64,000 bases of DNA from contig NZ_JAAABI010000001.1 in NCBI RefSeq assembly GCF_009903685.1, positions 310,001 to 374,000 of the forward strand. The letters run 5' to 3'. How positions within the stretch are numbered: the first letter of the stretch is position 1; each line of letters begins with the position of its first letter. This DNA comes from Flagellimonas ochracea (GTDB lineage Bacteria; Bacteroidota; Bacteroidia; Flavobacteriales; Flavobacteriaceae). This document shows positions 51,790 through 60,683 of this stretch, in pieces. The position numbers were made by a program, and so were the translations under genes. The notes below the pieces were generated by a model. It saw only the letters and a list, made by a program, of their open reading frames with translations. It ran no database searches and was not told where the DNA came from.

Positions 51790-52569
51790 TTACTTATTCA
51801 CCTTAAAAGCACCGGTTTTTGCATCAAAAACAACCATTTCCGGAGGAAATAAACGTTCAAAGTGTTTTTGGTCAATAAGCTCGCAAGGGTTTCCAAAAGG
51901 ATTTTCCGTACCATCCAAAATCAATATTTTATCACACAGTTGAATGGCCAAATCAATTTCGTGGGTGGTAAAGAGGATTGTCTTTTGTTGATGATGCGCT
52001 AAATTTTGTAGCAACTTCAAGATTTGGACTTTGTGGTACAAATCAAGATGCGTGGTGGGTTCATCCAAAAGAATAACAGAAGTATCCTGGGCCATGGCGC
52101 GGGCTATGAGCACACGCTGCATTTGACCATCACTGAGTTCGTGGCATTTTCGGTCTCTTAATTCGGTCAGCAAAAAAGAATCCAAGCTTTGCTGAACCAG
52201 TTTTTTGTCCGCAACGGTCAAATTCCCCAACCAGTTTGTGTAGGGTTGTCTTCCCAGAGCAATCAATTCCTGCACGGTTAGGTTTTTTGAAGCTGGGAGT
52301 TCGGTAAGTACCACACTCAGTGCCCTGGACAATTGAATGGGGGAGTAGGTCTCTAATTTTTCACCTTTAATGAAGATAGTTCCTTTCAATCGAGGTTGCA
52401 ATTTGCCCAAAGTCCTCAATAATGTTGATTTGCCAATGCCATTTACACCTACTATGGCACATAATTCCCCACTTTTGACTGTAAAATTGATGTTTTTGGC
52501 CACGCTGAGGGTATCATATCCTACGGACAGTTCTTTAACTGAAATGGTATGTTCGTTGGGCACTTCCAT
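51790..52569 (-). CDS. btuD: Cobalamin/iron-siderophore-type ABC transporter ATP-binding protein
   Basis: A 259-residue ATPase. Walker A is GVNGIGKST, the signature LSDGQMQRVLIARA, Walker B VILLDEPTTHLD and the switch His in LFTTHE. The order and overlap (1 bp) with the permease gene, and the riboswitch-controlled TonB receptor next door, point to vitamin B12. Iron-siderophore importers share the same family, so the symbol rests on context. Confidence 0.82.
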   Translation of the reverse strand: MEVPNEHTISVKELSVGYDTLSVAKNINFTVKSGELCAIVGVNGIGKSTLLRTLGKLQPRLKGTIFIKGEKLETYSPIQLSRALSVVLTELPASKNLTVQELIALGRQPYTNWLGNLTVADKKLVQQSLDSFLLTELRDRKCHELSDGQMQRVLIARAMAQDTSVILLDEPTTHLDLYHKVQILKLLQNLAHHQQKTILFTTHEIDLAIQLCDKILILDGTENPFGNPCELIDQKHFERLFPPEMVVFDAKTGAFKVNK

Positions 52570-53600
52570 TAAAACAACATTTTACGTTTACGGACCAGTA
52601 ACCAAATAACCACTGGTGCGCCCACAAGGGATGTTATTGCATTTATGGGCAATAGATGGGCTGAATTGGGCAGTTGGGCCACAGTATCGCAAAGTAACAT
52701 TAAAATGGCGCCATATAGGAACACGGCCGGAATAAGAATCCGGTGTTCCATGGTATCAAATATTTGTCTTGTGAGGTGGGGAACGGCTAACCCAATAAAG
52801 GCAATGGGCCCGGCAAATGCCGTAACCCCTCCGGCCAACAGGCCAGTCGCCACAATTATCACTATTTTAGACTTTTTAAGTGAAACCCCCAAACTTTGAG
52901 CGTAGTGCTCTCCAAGCAGATAGGCATTTAAAGGCTTGATGGATGCAATGCTAAGGACTGTTCCCAAAACTACGATACCAAAAAGCAGTACTACTTGCTG
53001 GCTAGATAAATTTCCGACACTCCCAAAGGACCAAAAAATAAAACGCTGTAAATTTTCTGCTGTTGAAAAATAGGCGAGCACACTGACAATGGCCGAAGTA
53101 ATGCTGCCAAACATTAAACCAATGATCAACAGAGCCATAGTATCCTTTACCCGTTGGGCCACCATTAAGACCACCAGTAGCACCAAAAAGCTCCCCACAC
53201 TGGCTGCAATGGCCAACGAAATATCGCTGAACAAGGTAAAAGAAGTCCATCCGGAGAGCATGGAAACGCCCATTAACAGCAAAGCGGCCCCTAAACTAGC
53301 TCCGGAACTGATTCCCAAAACAAAAGGCCCCGCCAAGGGATTTCTGAACAGCGTTTGCATCAACAAACCGCTCAAGGATAGGCCACCACCCACCAAAATG
53401 GAGGTGAATGCCTTGGGCACTCGGTAGTTCCAAATGATATATTGCCATGATTCTTCCTTTAAAGTATCTCCGAACAACGCCGAAACAATGTCCCAAAAGG
53501 GTATGAAAACCGAACCAGAACTGATGTTCAGTACCCCAGCCAGTATTAAGGCAATAAGAATCAAAACAAAGGAAATTTGATATGATTTTGTAGCGTGCAT
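52569..53600 (-). CDS. btuC: FecCD/BtuC-family ABC transporter permease
   Basis: A 343-residue membrane protein with about 10 helices. Conserved FecCD segments include RVPKAFTSILVGGGLSLSGLLMQTLFRNPLAGPFVLGISSGA and the coupling region GPIAFIGLAVPHLTRQIF. It sits between btuF (adjacent) and btuD (1-bp overlap), forming the standard three-gene importer. Confidence 0.85.
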   Translation of the reverse strand: MHATKSYQISFVLILIALILAGVLNISSGSVFIPFWDIVSALFGDTLKEESWQYIIWNYRVPKAFTSILVGGGLSLSGLLMQTLFRNPLAGPFVLGISSGASLGAALLLMGVSMLSGWTSFTLFSDISLAIAASVGSFLVLLVVLMVAQRVKDTMALLIIGLMFGSITSAIVSVLAYFSTAENLQRFIFWSFGSVGNLSSQQVVLLFGIVVLGTVLSIASIKPLNAYLLGEHYAQSLGVSLKKSKIVIIVATGLLAGGVTAFAGPIAFIGLAVPHLTRQIFDTMEHRILIPAVFLYGAILMLLCDTVAQLPNSAHLLPINAITSLVGAPVVIWLLVRKRKMLF

Positions 53601-54758
53601 CTATTCCAAAGGCATAAAAAAATGAGGTTCGTAGTCGGGCAAAAGTAAGGGATGCATAATGGCAATGAGGTCTTTTAAGACCAAATCGGGTCGCTGTGGC
53701 GCCAACTCGTAAAAGAGTAGTCCACCCTTGGCTCCTTTCTTTATGGCATTTGAGAATACTCTCTGTTGTTTAAAGGCTTCAAATTGTTGGTGATGTGCAT
53801 TGGCACTTTGCAGTTCTTTGTAGGTTATGTGCATAGAGGGGTTGAGCCAATAATCAGCTTTTTGTGCTTTGTCCAGTACCACTTCCAAACTTAGTCCTAT
53901 GCTGCCTTTGTGGTCTGTGTTAGCCCACAGGTAATCTGTATTTGCGTCCTGTAAAAATTGGGCCATCCAGCTTTTTCCTCCAGCCACATACCATACATCT
54001 TTATAAAGTCCACCTGTTAAAACTGTTGGTTTTTTTTGGGATTTCTGGGCCAATTGTTTTGCATTGAGATAGCCTTTTTCGATGGTATGGAATAGGCTAT
54101 CAGCCAATGTCTCTTTTTGAAAGAAAGGAGCAAAAAATTTAATCCATTCTGCTTTTCCCAAGGGAGTCTGTTCTACCCAATCACCATTGTACGCCACAGG
54201 AATACCAGACTTTTTTATGGCTTCATAGGCCTTGTTGGTATCGTTTATACCGAATCCGATTACCACATCGGGTTGCAGTGCCATTGCAATTTCGGTATTG
54301 ATATTTTCATTGGTGCCCAATTCTTTGATTTGACCATTCTCTATGCGTTTTCGAGCTGCCGGGGAGGAAATAAAATCAGTGCTGGGGAACCCAATAATGG
54401 TATTTACTACGCCTAAAGCTTCCAGAGAGGGAATATGGGTGGTGGAGGTGAGCACAACATGTTCCACGGGTGTTGGTACAATGGCATCGTAAGCATCTCT
54501 GGGAAAAGTAATTGTTGCCAACTTTTCTTTTGGCACCAGGGCATATTTAAAATTATTATCGGAACTGGGCCAGGGAGAGGTGACCTCAATAACGGTAAAG
54601 GTGGCATTCTTTTGGACAGAGAAACCTTTGGCATATTTCAGCTCAGTTTTTGTGCTATTTTGTTCAACGGAAAGTGACTTATTTTTTTTGCCACACCCGA
54701 GTAAACAAACAATAGCGAATACACAGAAAAATAATGCGTAGAACCGATTCGTTGCCAT
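53601..54758 (-). CDS. btuF: Cobalamin-type ABC transporter substrate-binding lipoprotein
   Basis: A 385-residue lipoprotein with lipobox IVCLLGC. The two-lobed helical-backbone binding protein is recognised from VVLTSTTHIPSLEALGVVNTIIGFPS, MALQPDVVIGFG and YAWANTDHKGSIGLSLEVVL-like segments. It is the first gene of btuFCD. Its promoter box TACTTTTG (54763-54770) lies only about 5 bp before the start codon, suggesting a leaderless mRNA. No riboswitch is seen on this strand. Confidence 0.82.
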   Translation of the reverse strand: MATNRFYALFFCVFAIVCLLGCGKKNKSLSVEQNSTKTELKYAKGFSVQKNATFTVIEVTSPWPSSDNNFKYALVPKEKLATITFPRDAYDAIVPTPVEHVVLTSTTHIPSLEALGVVNTIIGFPSTDFISSPAARKRIENGQIKELGTNENINTEIAMALQPDVVIGFGINDTNKAYEAIKKSGIPVAYNGDWVEQTPLGKAEWIKFFAPFFQKETLADSLFHTIEKGYLNAKQLAQKSQKKPTVLTGGLYKDVWYVAGGKSWMAQFLQDANTDYLWANTDHKGSIGLSLEVVLDKAQKADYWLNPSMHITYKELQSANAHHQQFEAFKQQRVFSNAIKKGAKGGLLFYELAPQRPDLVLKDLIAIMHPLLLPDYEPHFFMPLE

Positions 54759-54762
54759 AACC

Positions 54763-54770
54763 CAAAAGTA
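54763..54770 (-). promoter_or_regulatory. -7 element of the btuFCD promoter
   Basis: The minus strand reads TACTTTTG, an exact TAnnTTTG, immediately before the btuF start. Transcription would start at or within a few bases of the ATG. Confidence 0.5.
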
Positions 54771-54826
54771 AGGTTATTTAATTTTTGCAGAAAAAGATTA
54801 AACAGATTGATTACATTCGCATTGAA

Positions 54827-55017
54827 TCTTGGTTCGCACGATGTTTTCGTGCGATTAAAAGGGAATCCGGTGTAAATCCGGAGCTGTTCCCGCAACTGTA
54901 AGTTTATGCCAAACTTGATTTGGCACCTCCCTGGAGGGTGTTGTTTTCTTCAAGCCACTGTTATTGTATAATGGGAAGGCAAAGCAGCTTTAAACAAGTC
55001 AGGAGACCTGCCAAATT
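54827..55017 (+). ncRNA. Cobalamin (B12) riboswitch upstream of btuB
   Basis: The B12 box and its surrounding helices are clear: CGCACG/CGTGCG hairpin (P2-like), AAAAGGGAATCCGGTG followed by AAATCCGGAGCTG and CCCGCAACTGTAAG, then GCCACTG, GGGAAGGC and finally GTCAGGAGACCTGCC. The final segment lies 85 bp before the btuB start. After it, AAACTTT/AAAGTTT (about 55033-55053) may form the switching stem. It should repress the receptor when adenosylcobalamin is plentiful. Exact ends are approximate. Confidence 0.93.
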
Positions 55018-55098
55018 CAAACAAACAGTGTTAAACTTTCGGGATAAAAGTTTGCGTATGAACATCATACTATTCTCCCGTTTATTCTCGTAAACGAA

Positions 55099-56958
55099 AT
55101 GAACAAAAATTATTTAGGGGTATGTGCCGTCATTTTGGTGGTTAAGGGAATCTTTGCCCAGTCACAACAAGATTCTATTCCTTTGCATCAGTTGCAAGAA
55201 GTGGTGGTAAGCGATTCCAAGTTTGGGTTGAAACGTGAAAATTCTGGTAAAACGGTCATTAAAATCACTAGGGAGGAATTGGAACGTAATCAAGGAAGGA
55301 CGCTTGCAGAGATTATCAACACTAAAAGCGGTATTGAAATTGCTGGAAGTCGGGGTCGCGATGGCAACGTTTTGGGTGTTTTTACCCGCGGTGGTCGGGG
55401 TAGGCAAGCTTTGGTAATCATTGATGGCGTGCGGGTTTCGGACCCTTCCACATTTTCACAGGAATATGATCTAAGGTTACTCTCACCAGCTCTTATTGAG
55501 TCCATTGAAATCATAAAAGGCGCGGCCAGCACCTTATATGGGACGAATGCGGCCACAGCTGTGATCAACATCTCCACTAAAAAGAGCGCATCGCATAAAA
55601 TAGCTGCAAACATTCAATCCAGTATAGGGACCAATCAGACCGCAGAGGATCAAAACTACAATTTGGGGGCATTCAACAATATGGTTTCCGTAAATGGAAC
55701 CTTGAAAAAATTGACCTATAGCGTAGATTTCTCCAATCGATATAAAAGTGGGGTTTCTGCGGCAACGACTCCAGAAAATGAGGAAGATATTTTTTCAAAC
55801 TATAGTGCCAATGTGCGCTTGGGATATGAGTTTTCGCAGGATTTTGATATTTCTGTTTTTGGCAATCAAACCAAATTCAACAATGAATATGATGCTTCTT
55901 TTGCTGAGGCTCCCAACGTTTCCAATAGTGAACAAAAAAGAGTTGGATTGGCCTCTAATGTAGCATATGGAAAGGGCAGTATACATTTAAATGTGGCATT
56001 TTCGGAATATGGGACCGATACCAATGATACTTTTGGTGAAAGTACTTTTACGGGGGAGAATCTAGTGCTCGATGTATACAATAAATACATCTTTGGGGAT
56101 AGGTGGCATACCATTGTTGGCATCAATTATATAAAGGATAAAGCCGTATTTTCTGATCAGGCCGATTTTACCATTGTGGATCCGTATGCCAATTTAGTCT
56201 ATGTCTCTGATTTTGGGCTGAACCTGAACCTGGGAGGAAGATTGAACAATCACTCGGAATACGGCAATCATTTTGTTTATAATCTTAACCCTTCGTATAC
56301 ATTTTCTAATGAGAAAGGGTATTTAAAGGTGTTAGGGTCCTTTGCGACTTCCTACATCACTCCAAATTTGACCCAATTGTTCGGGGATTTTGGTGCCAAT
56401 CCCGATTTAGAACCTGAGGAAAACAGGACACTTGAAGGCGGAATTGAATTTTATACCAATAGCGGGTTGCGGATCAGTGCGGTCTATTTTGACAGAAACG
56501 AAAAGAACACTATTGGTTTTGACCAAGATTTTATGAGTATCAATGTTTCGGAAGAAATCAATGCCAATGGCTTGGAAATTGAAGCTTCATGGAAACCGAC
56601 AGCCAAGCTTTTTGTTGATGCCAATTATACGTTTACAGAAATAAATGGGGATAATGCCATTCGTATTCCCAAACACAAGGCCAATTTGTCTATTGGATAC
56701 CAGCTATGCGACAAAACGAATCTCAACTTCATCTATGCCTATACCGGAAGTCGATTAGATACTGACTTCAGCACATTTACCAATGTAACGTTGGATTCTT
56801 TTTCACTGCTTGGATTATCTATTGGCCATGAACTGATACCCGATAAGATGGATATTTTTTTAGGTGCTGAAAATTTGTTGAACGAGGAGTACATCGAAAT
56901 TTTAGGATTTACCACTTTAGGAAGAAACTTGCGTTTTGGGATGAACTTGAAACTTTAA
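55099..56958 (+). CDS. btuB: TonB-dependent vitamin B12 receptor
   Basis: A 619-residue outer-membrane receptor with a signal peptide (GVCAVILVVKGIFAQ). After the N-terminal HQLQEVVVSDSKFG TonB-box-like segment comes the plug (GKTVIKITREELERNQGRTLAEIIN, FTRGGRGRQALVIIDGVRVSDP, IESIEIIKGAASTLYGTNAATAVINI), then a 22-strand barrel ending in aromatic NLRFGMNLKL. The upstream cobalamin riboswitch and divergent btuFCD identify B12 or a corrinoid as the ligand. Its size is like E. coli BtuB (about 614). Confidence 0.93.
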   Translation: MNKNYLGVCAVILVVKGIFAQSQQDSIPLHQLQEVVVSDSKFGLKRENSGKTVIKITREELERNQGRTLAEIINTKSGIEIAGSRGRDGNVLGVFTRGGRGRQALVIIDGVRVSDPSTFSQEYDLRLLSPALIESIEIIKGAASTLYGTNAATAVINISTKKSASHKIAANIQSSIGTNQTAEDQNYNLGAFNNMVSVNGTLKKLTYSVDFSNRYKSGVSAATTPENEEDIFSNYSANVRLGYEFSQDFDISVFGNQTKFNNEYDASFAEAPNVSNSEQKRVGLASNVAYGKGSIHLNVAFSEYGTDTNDTFGESTFTGENLVLDVYNKYIFGDRWHTIVGINYIKDKAVFSDQADFTIVDPYANLVYVSDFGLNLNLGGRLNNHSEYGNHFVYNLNPSYTFSNEKGYLKVLGSFATSYITPNLTQLFGDFGANPDLEPEENRTLEGGIEFYTNSGLRISAVYFDRNEKNTIGFDQDFMSINVSEEINANGLEIEASWKPTAKLFVDANYTFTEINGDNAIRIPKHKANLSIGYQLCDKTNLNFIYAYTGSRLDTDFSTFTNVTLDSFSLLGLSIGHELIPDKMDIFLGAENLLNEEYIEILGFTTLGRNLRFGMNLKL

Positions 56959-56960
56959 AA

Positions 56961-56988
56961 AAAAAGCGGCTTAAAAAAGCCGCTTTTT
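56961..56988. terminator. Bidirectional terminator between btuB and the S41 protease gene
   Basis: A 12-bp stem AAAAAGCGGCTT/AAGCCGCTTTTT with a 4-base loop and T runs on both strands. Confidence 0.92.
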
Positions 56989-58427
56989 TATTTGAAGTTG
57001 ATGTTTAGCGGTTTATCCAAGTACATGTTGTCCTTCATAGTTGTTTGTAATCTGGAACTGGTAAATGGCTTCGCCGCCATTTGTACTGTGAAATCTTTTT
57101 TGCTGGTTACACCTGTAATTTCCTGAATTGCCCTGGCCAATAGCGGTTCGTTGGGGCTCCCAAGTACGCCTAAATCGGTCAAATCCTCGGCTAAAACAAT
57201 ATCCGGAGCAAGACCATTGGTGTAATCAAAGAATCCATCCGCATTTTCATTGCGACCCACCAAAGGCTGTAACCCCCAACTATTTTGAGGGTTTATATCA
57301 TCTTCACTCTGACTCGAATAAACAAAGGAATTGTCTGAATTGTCCACTAAAGTAATGGAGAATTCATTCTTACCTCGGGTGGTTTCACCAATATGAACCA
57401 CATCCACATAAGGAGCTAGACCATTCATGACCAACTCGCTGGCTGAAGCAGAACTATTGGTCGCTATAACATATACTTTGCTCAAATTCAATGAATTGAT
57501 AGGGGTTGAGCCCGTGGTACTGGCAAAATAATCCTCCAGCTGCTCTGTACTAAGCTGTTCCTGTACCTTATCGTTCCATCGCTGCCTTATATAGAGCTCA
57601 TCAGTATTGGTGCTATAAACCATACTGGCCAGCAGTCGGGACGTGTTTACCGAGCCTCCTGGGTTGTAACGCATATCGAGCACCAATTCCGTGGCACCAT
57701 CTGCTACAAACTTGGCAAAGGCTTCGTTGAGTTGTTCATTAAAACTGCTCAAGAAACGATTGTACATCAAATAGGCTATTTTAACACCATTTACCTCCAA
57801 GGTTTCCGCTACCAAAATCGGATCTTCTACTTGGTTTTCTATTTTGGTGAGCGACACTTCTTTATCATTGTCTGTGATCGTAGTACCATTAATATCGGCC
57901 ATCCCCAATGTATAGGAGTCGTTGTCACCGAACAAGAGATCTCTATAGTTGTTTATGTTGAGTTGTTGACCATCTACACGGGTAAAAATTTCTCCTCTAG
58001 AAATGTCTTTGGTAGAAGCATCTGAGTTTGGAACAATGTATTGCACATAACCAAAGAGATCATCACTTTCTGAAAAACGAACCAAGCCAAACTCCAGACC
58101 ATTACTTTTGGAGACTCCCGAAAGATTGTTCACCAATTCTCTATAGTCTTCATTTAAAAAACTGAAACGATCATCATCAAAAAGCAACACATTAAAGTAA
58201 AAGTCCTCGGGATCAGGTGCTTGTTCCAAGAAGGAGTTATACGCCTGGTCCGTGGAGAAGCGGTTGTCCGCCAAATCATCAACCTCACCTTGCCAAAAAT
58301 ACCACAGGTTCATTGCTCTCCACATAAAATTTTGAGCGACTATGTCATTAGAGACAAAATCATCGTCATTGTTGCATGAAATGCTTAGTAATGAAAGCCC
58401 GAGAAAGAGGAACATATTTTTTTTCAT
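56988..58427 (-). CDS. S41-family C-terminal processing peptidase, lipoprotein
   Basis: A 479-residue lipoprotein (leader LLSISC then Asn/Asp-rich spacer). A PDZ-like region lies around DISRGEIFTRVDGQQL. The protease domain has ATELVLDMRYNPGGSVNTSRLLASM, then the nucleophile Ser in IATNSSASASELVMNGL and the general-base Lys in GETTRGKNEFSI, so the Ser-Lys dyad appears intact. The C-terminus is GVLGSPNEPLLARAI. It would degrade or process exported proteins. It is divergent from the second ECF operon; functional linkage is unknown. Confidence 0.88.
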   Translation of the reverse strand: MKKNMFLFLGLSLLSISCNNDDDFVSNDIVAQNFMWRAMNLWYFWQGEVDDLADNRFSTDQAYNSFLEQAPDPEDFYFNVLLFDDDRFSFLNEDYRELVNNLSGVSKSNGLEFGLVRFSESDDLFGYVQYIVPNSDASTKDISRGEIFTRVDGQQLNINNYRDLLFGDNDSYTLGMADINGTTITDNDKEVSLTKIENQVEDPILVAETLEVNGVKIAYLMYNRFLSSFNEQLNEAFAKFVADGATELVLDMRYNPGGSVNTSRLLASMVYSTNTDELYIRQRWNDKVQEQLSTEQLEDYFASTTGSTPINSLNLSKVYVIATNSSASASELVMNGLAPYVDVVHIGETTRGKNEFSITLVDNSDNSFVYSSQSEDDINPQNSWGLQPLVGRNENADGFFDYTNGLAPDIVLAEDLTDLGVLGSPNEPLLARAIQEITGVTSKKDFTVQMAAKPFTSSRLQTTMKDNMYLDKPLNINFK

Positions 58428-58558
58428 AGCGAATTTTCTACAGGTTAATCAATTTTCGTTCCAATATAAAAGAGGTTGGTAAGTAAGGCGGAAAATTCTA
58501 TGGATTCTTACAATTTTCAGTCCCAAAATAGCTACATTCAATGAGAATACAAATTTTT

Positions 58559-58584
58559 TGTAACAAAATTCGATATACGTCGTC
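58559..58584 (+). promoter_or_regulatory. Candidate ECF-sigma-type promoter of the second sigma operon
   Basis: TGTAAC (58559-58564) is followed after 16 bp by CGTC (58581-58584), with an alternative CGTC at 58578 (13 bp). The pair resembles the AAC/CGTC elements of ECF promoters. It lies 50 bp before the sigma gene start, and no TAnnTTTG box is seen there, so autoregulation is plausible. Confidence 0.5.
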
Positions 58585-58634
58585 GTGATAATGTAGGTCG
58601 ATAAGTGAAGACCAAAAACAACTAAGACTACCAA

Positions 58635-59144
58635 ATGAAACAGGCTGAATTCTTGAACGTTGTGATGCCCTTCAAGGACAAATTATACCGATTGGCGAAG
58701 CGCCTATTGGTTTCTAGGGAGGAAGCGGAGGACGCCACACAGGAAATTTTGCTGAAACTATGGTCGAAAAATGAGTCGATGGCAGAGTATAAGAATGTGG
58801 AAGCTTTTGCCATGACGATGACCAAGAACTTTTGTTTGGATCGGTTAAAATCCAAACAAGCAGGCAATTTGAAATTAGTGCACAGCAATTATACCGATGA
58901 AAACGTGTCCTTGCAACGACAAATCGAGGCCGAGGACAGTTTAAGCTGGATGGAGCGAATCATGGAACATTTGCCCGAACAACAAAAAATGGTATTGCAG
59001 TTACGCGATGTGGAACACTACGAATTTGAAGAAATATGCGAATTATTGGACATGAAGCCCACCACAGTAAGGGTCACACTGTCAAGAGCACGAAAAGCAG
59101 TTAGAGAAGAACTTATTAAAAAACACAGCTATGGCATTGGATAA
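58635..59144 (+). CDS. ECF-type RNA polymerase sigma factor
   Basis: A 169-residue sigma factor. Region 2 contains LYRLAKRLLVSREEAEDATQEILLKLW and AFAMTMTKNFCLDRLKS; region 4 contains LPEQQKMVLQLRDVEHYEFEEICELLDMKPTTVRVTLSRARKAVREEL, both intact. It is the first gene of a six-gene plus-strand operon leading to four DUF4252-type genes; its 3' end overlaps the next gene by 14 bp. Confidence 0.93.
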   Translation: MKQAEFLNVVMPFKDKLYRLAKRLLVSREEAEDATQEILLKLWSKNESMAEYKNVEAFAMTMTKNFCLDRLKSKQAGNLKLVHSNYTDENVSLQRQIEAEDSLSWMERIMEHLPEQQKMVLQLRDVEHYEFEEICELLDMKPTTVRVTLSRARKAVREELIKKHSYGIG

Positions 59145-59565
59145 CATAGAAAAATTATTGGAGAAGTATTTCGAAGCCACCACAACAATGGCGGAGGAGC
59201 GTGTATTGCAAGAGTATTTTTCACAAGAGGAGGTTGCAACTCATCTTGAGCAGTATAGGCCCATGTTCACTTACTTTTCCAAAGCCAAGGAAGAACGGTA
59301 CACCAAGCAGGTTCCATTAAAACCTAGAAAAAACTTTTACAAATGGATTTCCGTTGCAGCAGTGGCAGTTTTAACCTTTGGCATCTATTTTGGTAATGAA
59401 TACCGAATTCAGAAACAGGTAGAAAGGGAGCAGGCAGCATACGCCTACCAAGAAACCAAAAAGGCTTTTGAACTCTTGGCGGAGAATTTTGGAAGAGGCA
59501 CGGAAAAAGTGGCCTATTTACAGGAGTTCGAAGTTGCAAAACAAAAAATTTACAACAACAATTAA
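59131..59565 (+). CDS. Single-pass membrane anti-sigma-like protein
   Basis: A 144-residue protein. The first 60 residues are helical (EKLLEKYFEATTTMAEERVLQEYFSQ), similar to the cytoplasmic end of small anti-sigma factors of Bacteroidota. A transmembrane helix follows (WISVAAVAVLTFGIYFG, about 70-86) and a helical outer tail. Overlap with the sigma gene (14 bp) supports a regulator-partner pair. No HxxxCxxC zinc motif is present. It is 11 bp before the first DUF4252 gene. Confidence 0.7.
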   Translation: MALDNIEKLLEKYFEATTTMAEERVLQEYFSQEEVATHLEQYRPMFTYFSKAKEERYTKQVPLKPRKNFYKWISVAAVAVLTFGIYFGNEYRIQKQVEREQAAYAYQETKKAFELLAENFGRGTEKVAYLQEFEVAKQKIYNNN

Positions 59566-59576
59566 AATTAAAAGAA

Positions 59577-60119
59577 ATGACAAAGAATATTTTAATCTTT
59601 TTAATCGCCGTATTGCCACTTTCAGCGATTGCACAGTCGCTGTTCGACAAATACGAGGACTATGACGAAGTAACTTCTGTAGTGGTCAATAAGAGCATGT
59701 TCAACCTATTGGCAAAAATAGATGTGGAGGTGGATGACCCTGAGGCCCAAGATTTTATGGAAATTGCCAGCAGCCTTAAAAGTTTGAAGGTGTTTACCAC
59801 CGATGATGCGAAAATAGGAGCTGAGATGAAATCATCGGTGAGCAGTTATCTTAAGTCAGCTAGAATGGAAGAGTTGATGCGCGTTAAGGACAAAGATGCC
59901 AACGTAAAGTTTTATATAAAGCAAGGCAAGGATGAGGACCATGTGAGTGAATTGTTAATGTTGGTTACCGGACTTAAGGAAATGGAAGCCGACGGTCGAA
60001 AATTTGAGACCGTATTGCTGTCCCTGACCGGTGATATCGATTTGAACAAGATCAATTCCCTTACCAAGAAGATGAATCTTCCAGAAGAACTGAACAAAGC
60101 GGGTAAAAAAGAAAACTAG
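59577..60119 (+). CDS. DUF4252 exported protein, copy 1
   Basis: A 180-residue protein with a signal peptide ending ...SAIAQ. SLFDKYEDYDEVTSVVVNKSMFNLLAKI opens the mature part, LKVFTTDDAKIGAEMKSSV and ARMEELMRVKDKDANVKFYIKQGKDEDHVSELLMLVTGL follow, all shared with copy 2. DUF4252 is a Bacteroidota family of unknown function. It is the first of four consecutive related genes under the ECF sigma operon. Confidence 0.85.
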   Translation: MTKNILIFLIAVLPLSAIAQSLFDKYEDYDEVTSVVVNKSMFNLLAKIDVEVDDPEAQDFMEIASSLKSLKVFTTDDAKIGAEMKSSVSSYLKSARMEELMRVKDKDANVKFYIKQGKDEDHVSELLMLVTGLKEMEADGRKFETVLLSLTGDIDLNKINSLTKKMNLPEELNKAGKKEN

Positions 60120-60124
60120 GAACC

Positions 60125-60676
60125 ATGAAAAGAGCATTTATTATAGGCCTATTGGCCCTAGCACCCTATTTCGGAACCGCGCAATCAATTTTTGATAAGT
60201 TCGAAGATTCCGATAGGATAGGAACCGTGACCATAAACAAGGGTATGTTGGACATCGTTTCAAAAATGATGGAGAACGATGAAGACCCGGAAACTCAAGA
60301 GTTTATGCAGATTGCCCAAAATATTGATAATATCAAAATCTTTCTATCTGAAGATGAAAGTGCCTCCGCGGATATGTCGGATGCCATGAACCAATATGTA
60401 AAATCTTCCAAGTTGGAAGAGCTGATGAAGGTAAAAGATGGAGATACGAACTTGAAATTTTACATCAGACAGGGCAAGAATGAAGATCATATAACAGAAC
60501 TGTTAATGTTCGTGACCGGTATCGATGAAGGAAAGCACCATCATTCCGACCGACATTTTGAAACGGTTCTGTTGACGATGACAGGTGACATCGATTTGAC
60601 CAAAGTGGGAACTTTGACCAACAAGATGAAGCTCCATAAAGGATTGGAGAACGTAGCCAAGAAAAAAGACCATTAA
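60125..60676 (+). CDS. DUF4252 exported protein, copy 2
   Basis: A 183-residue protein with a signal peptide (APYFGTAQ), closest to copy 1: SIFDKFEDSDRIGTVTINKGML, IKIFLSEDESASADMSDAM, SKLEELMKVKDGDTNLKFYIRQGKNEDHITELLMFVTGI. It carries a His-rich insertion (GKHHHSDRHF) before the last strand, absent from the others. Six bp after copy 1. The role is unknown. Confidence 0.85.
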   Translation: MKRAFIIGLLALAPYFGTAQSIFDKFEDSDRIGTVTINKGMLDIVSKMMENDEDPETQEFMQIAQNIDNIKIFLSEDESASADMSDAMNQYVKSSKLEELMKVKDGDTNLKFYIRQGKNEDHITELLMFVTGIDEGKHHHSDRHFETVLLTMTGDIDLTKVGTLTNKMKLHKGLENVAKKKDH

Positions 60677-60683
60677 ACTTTTT

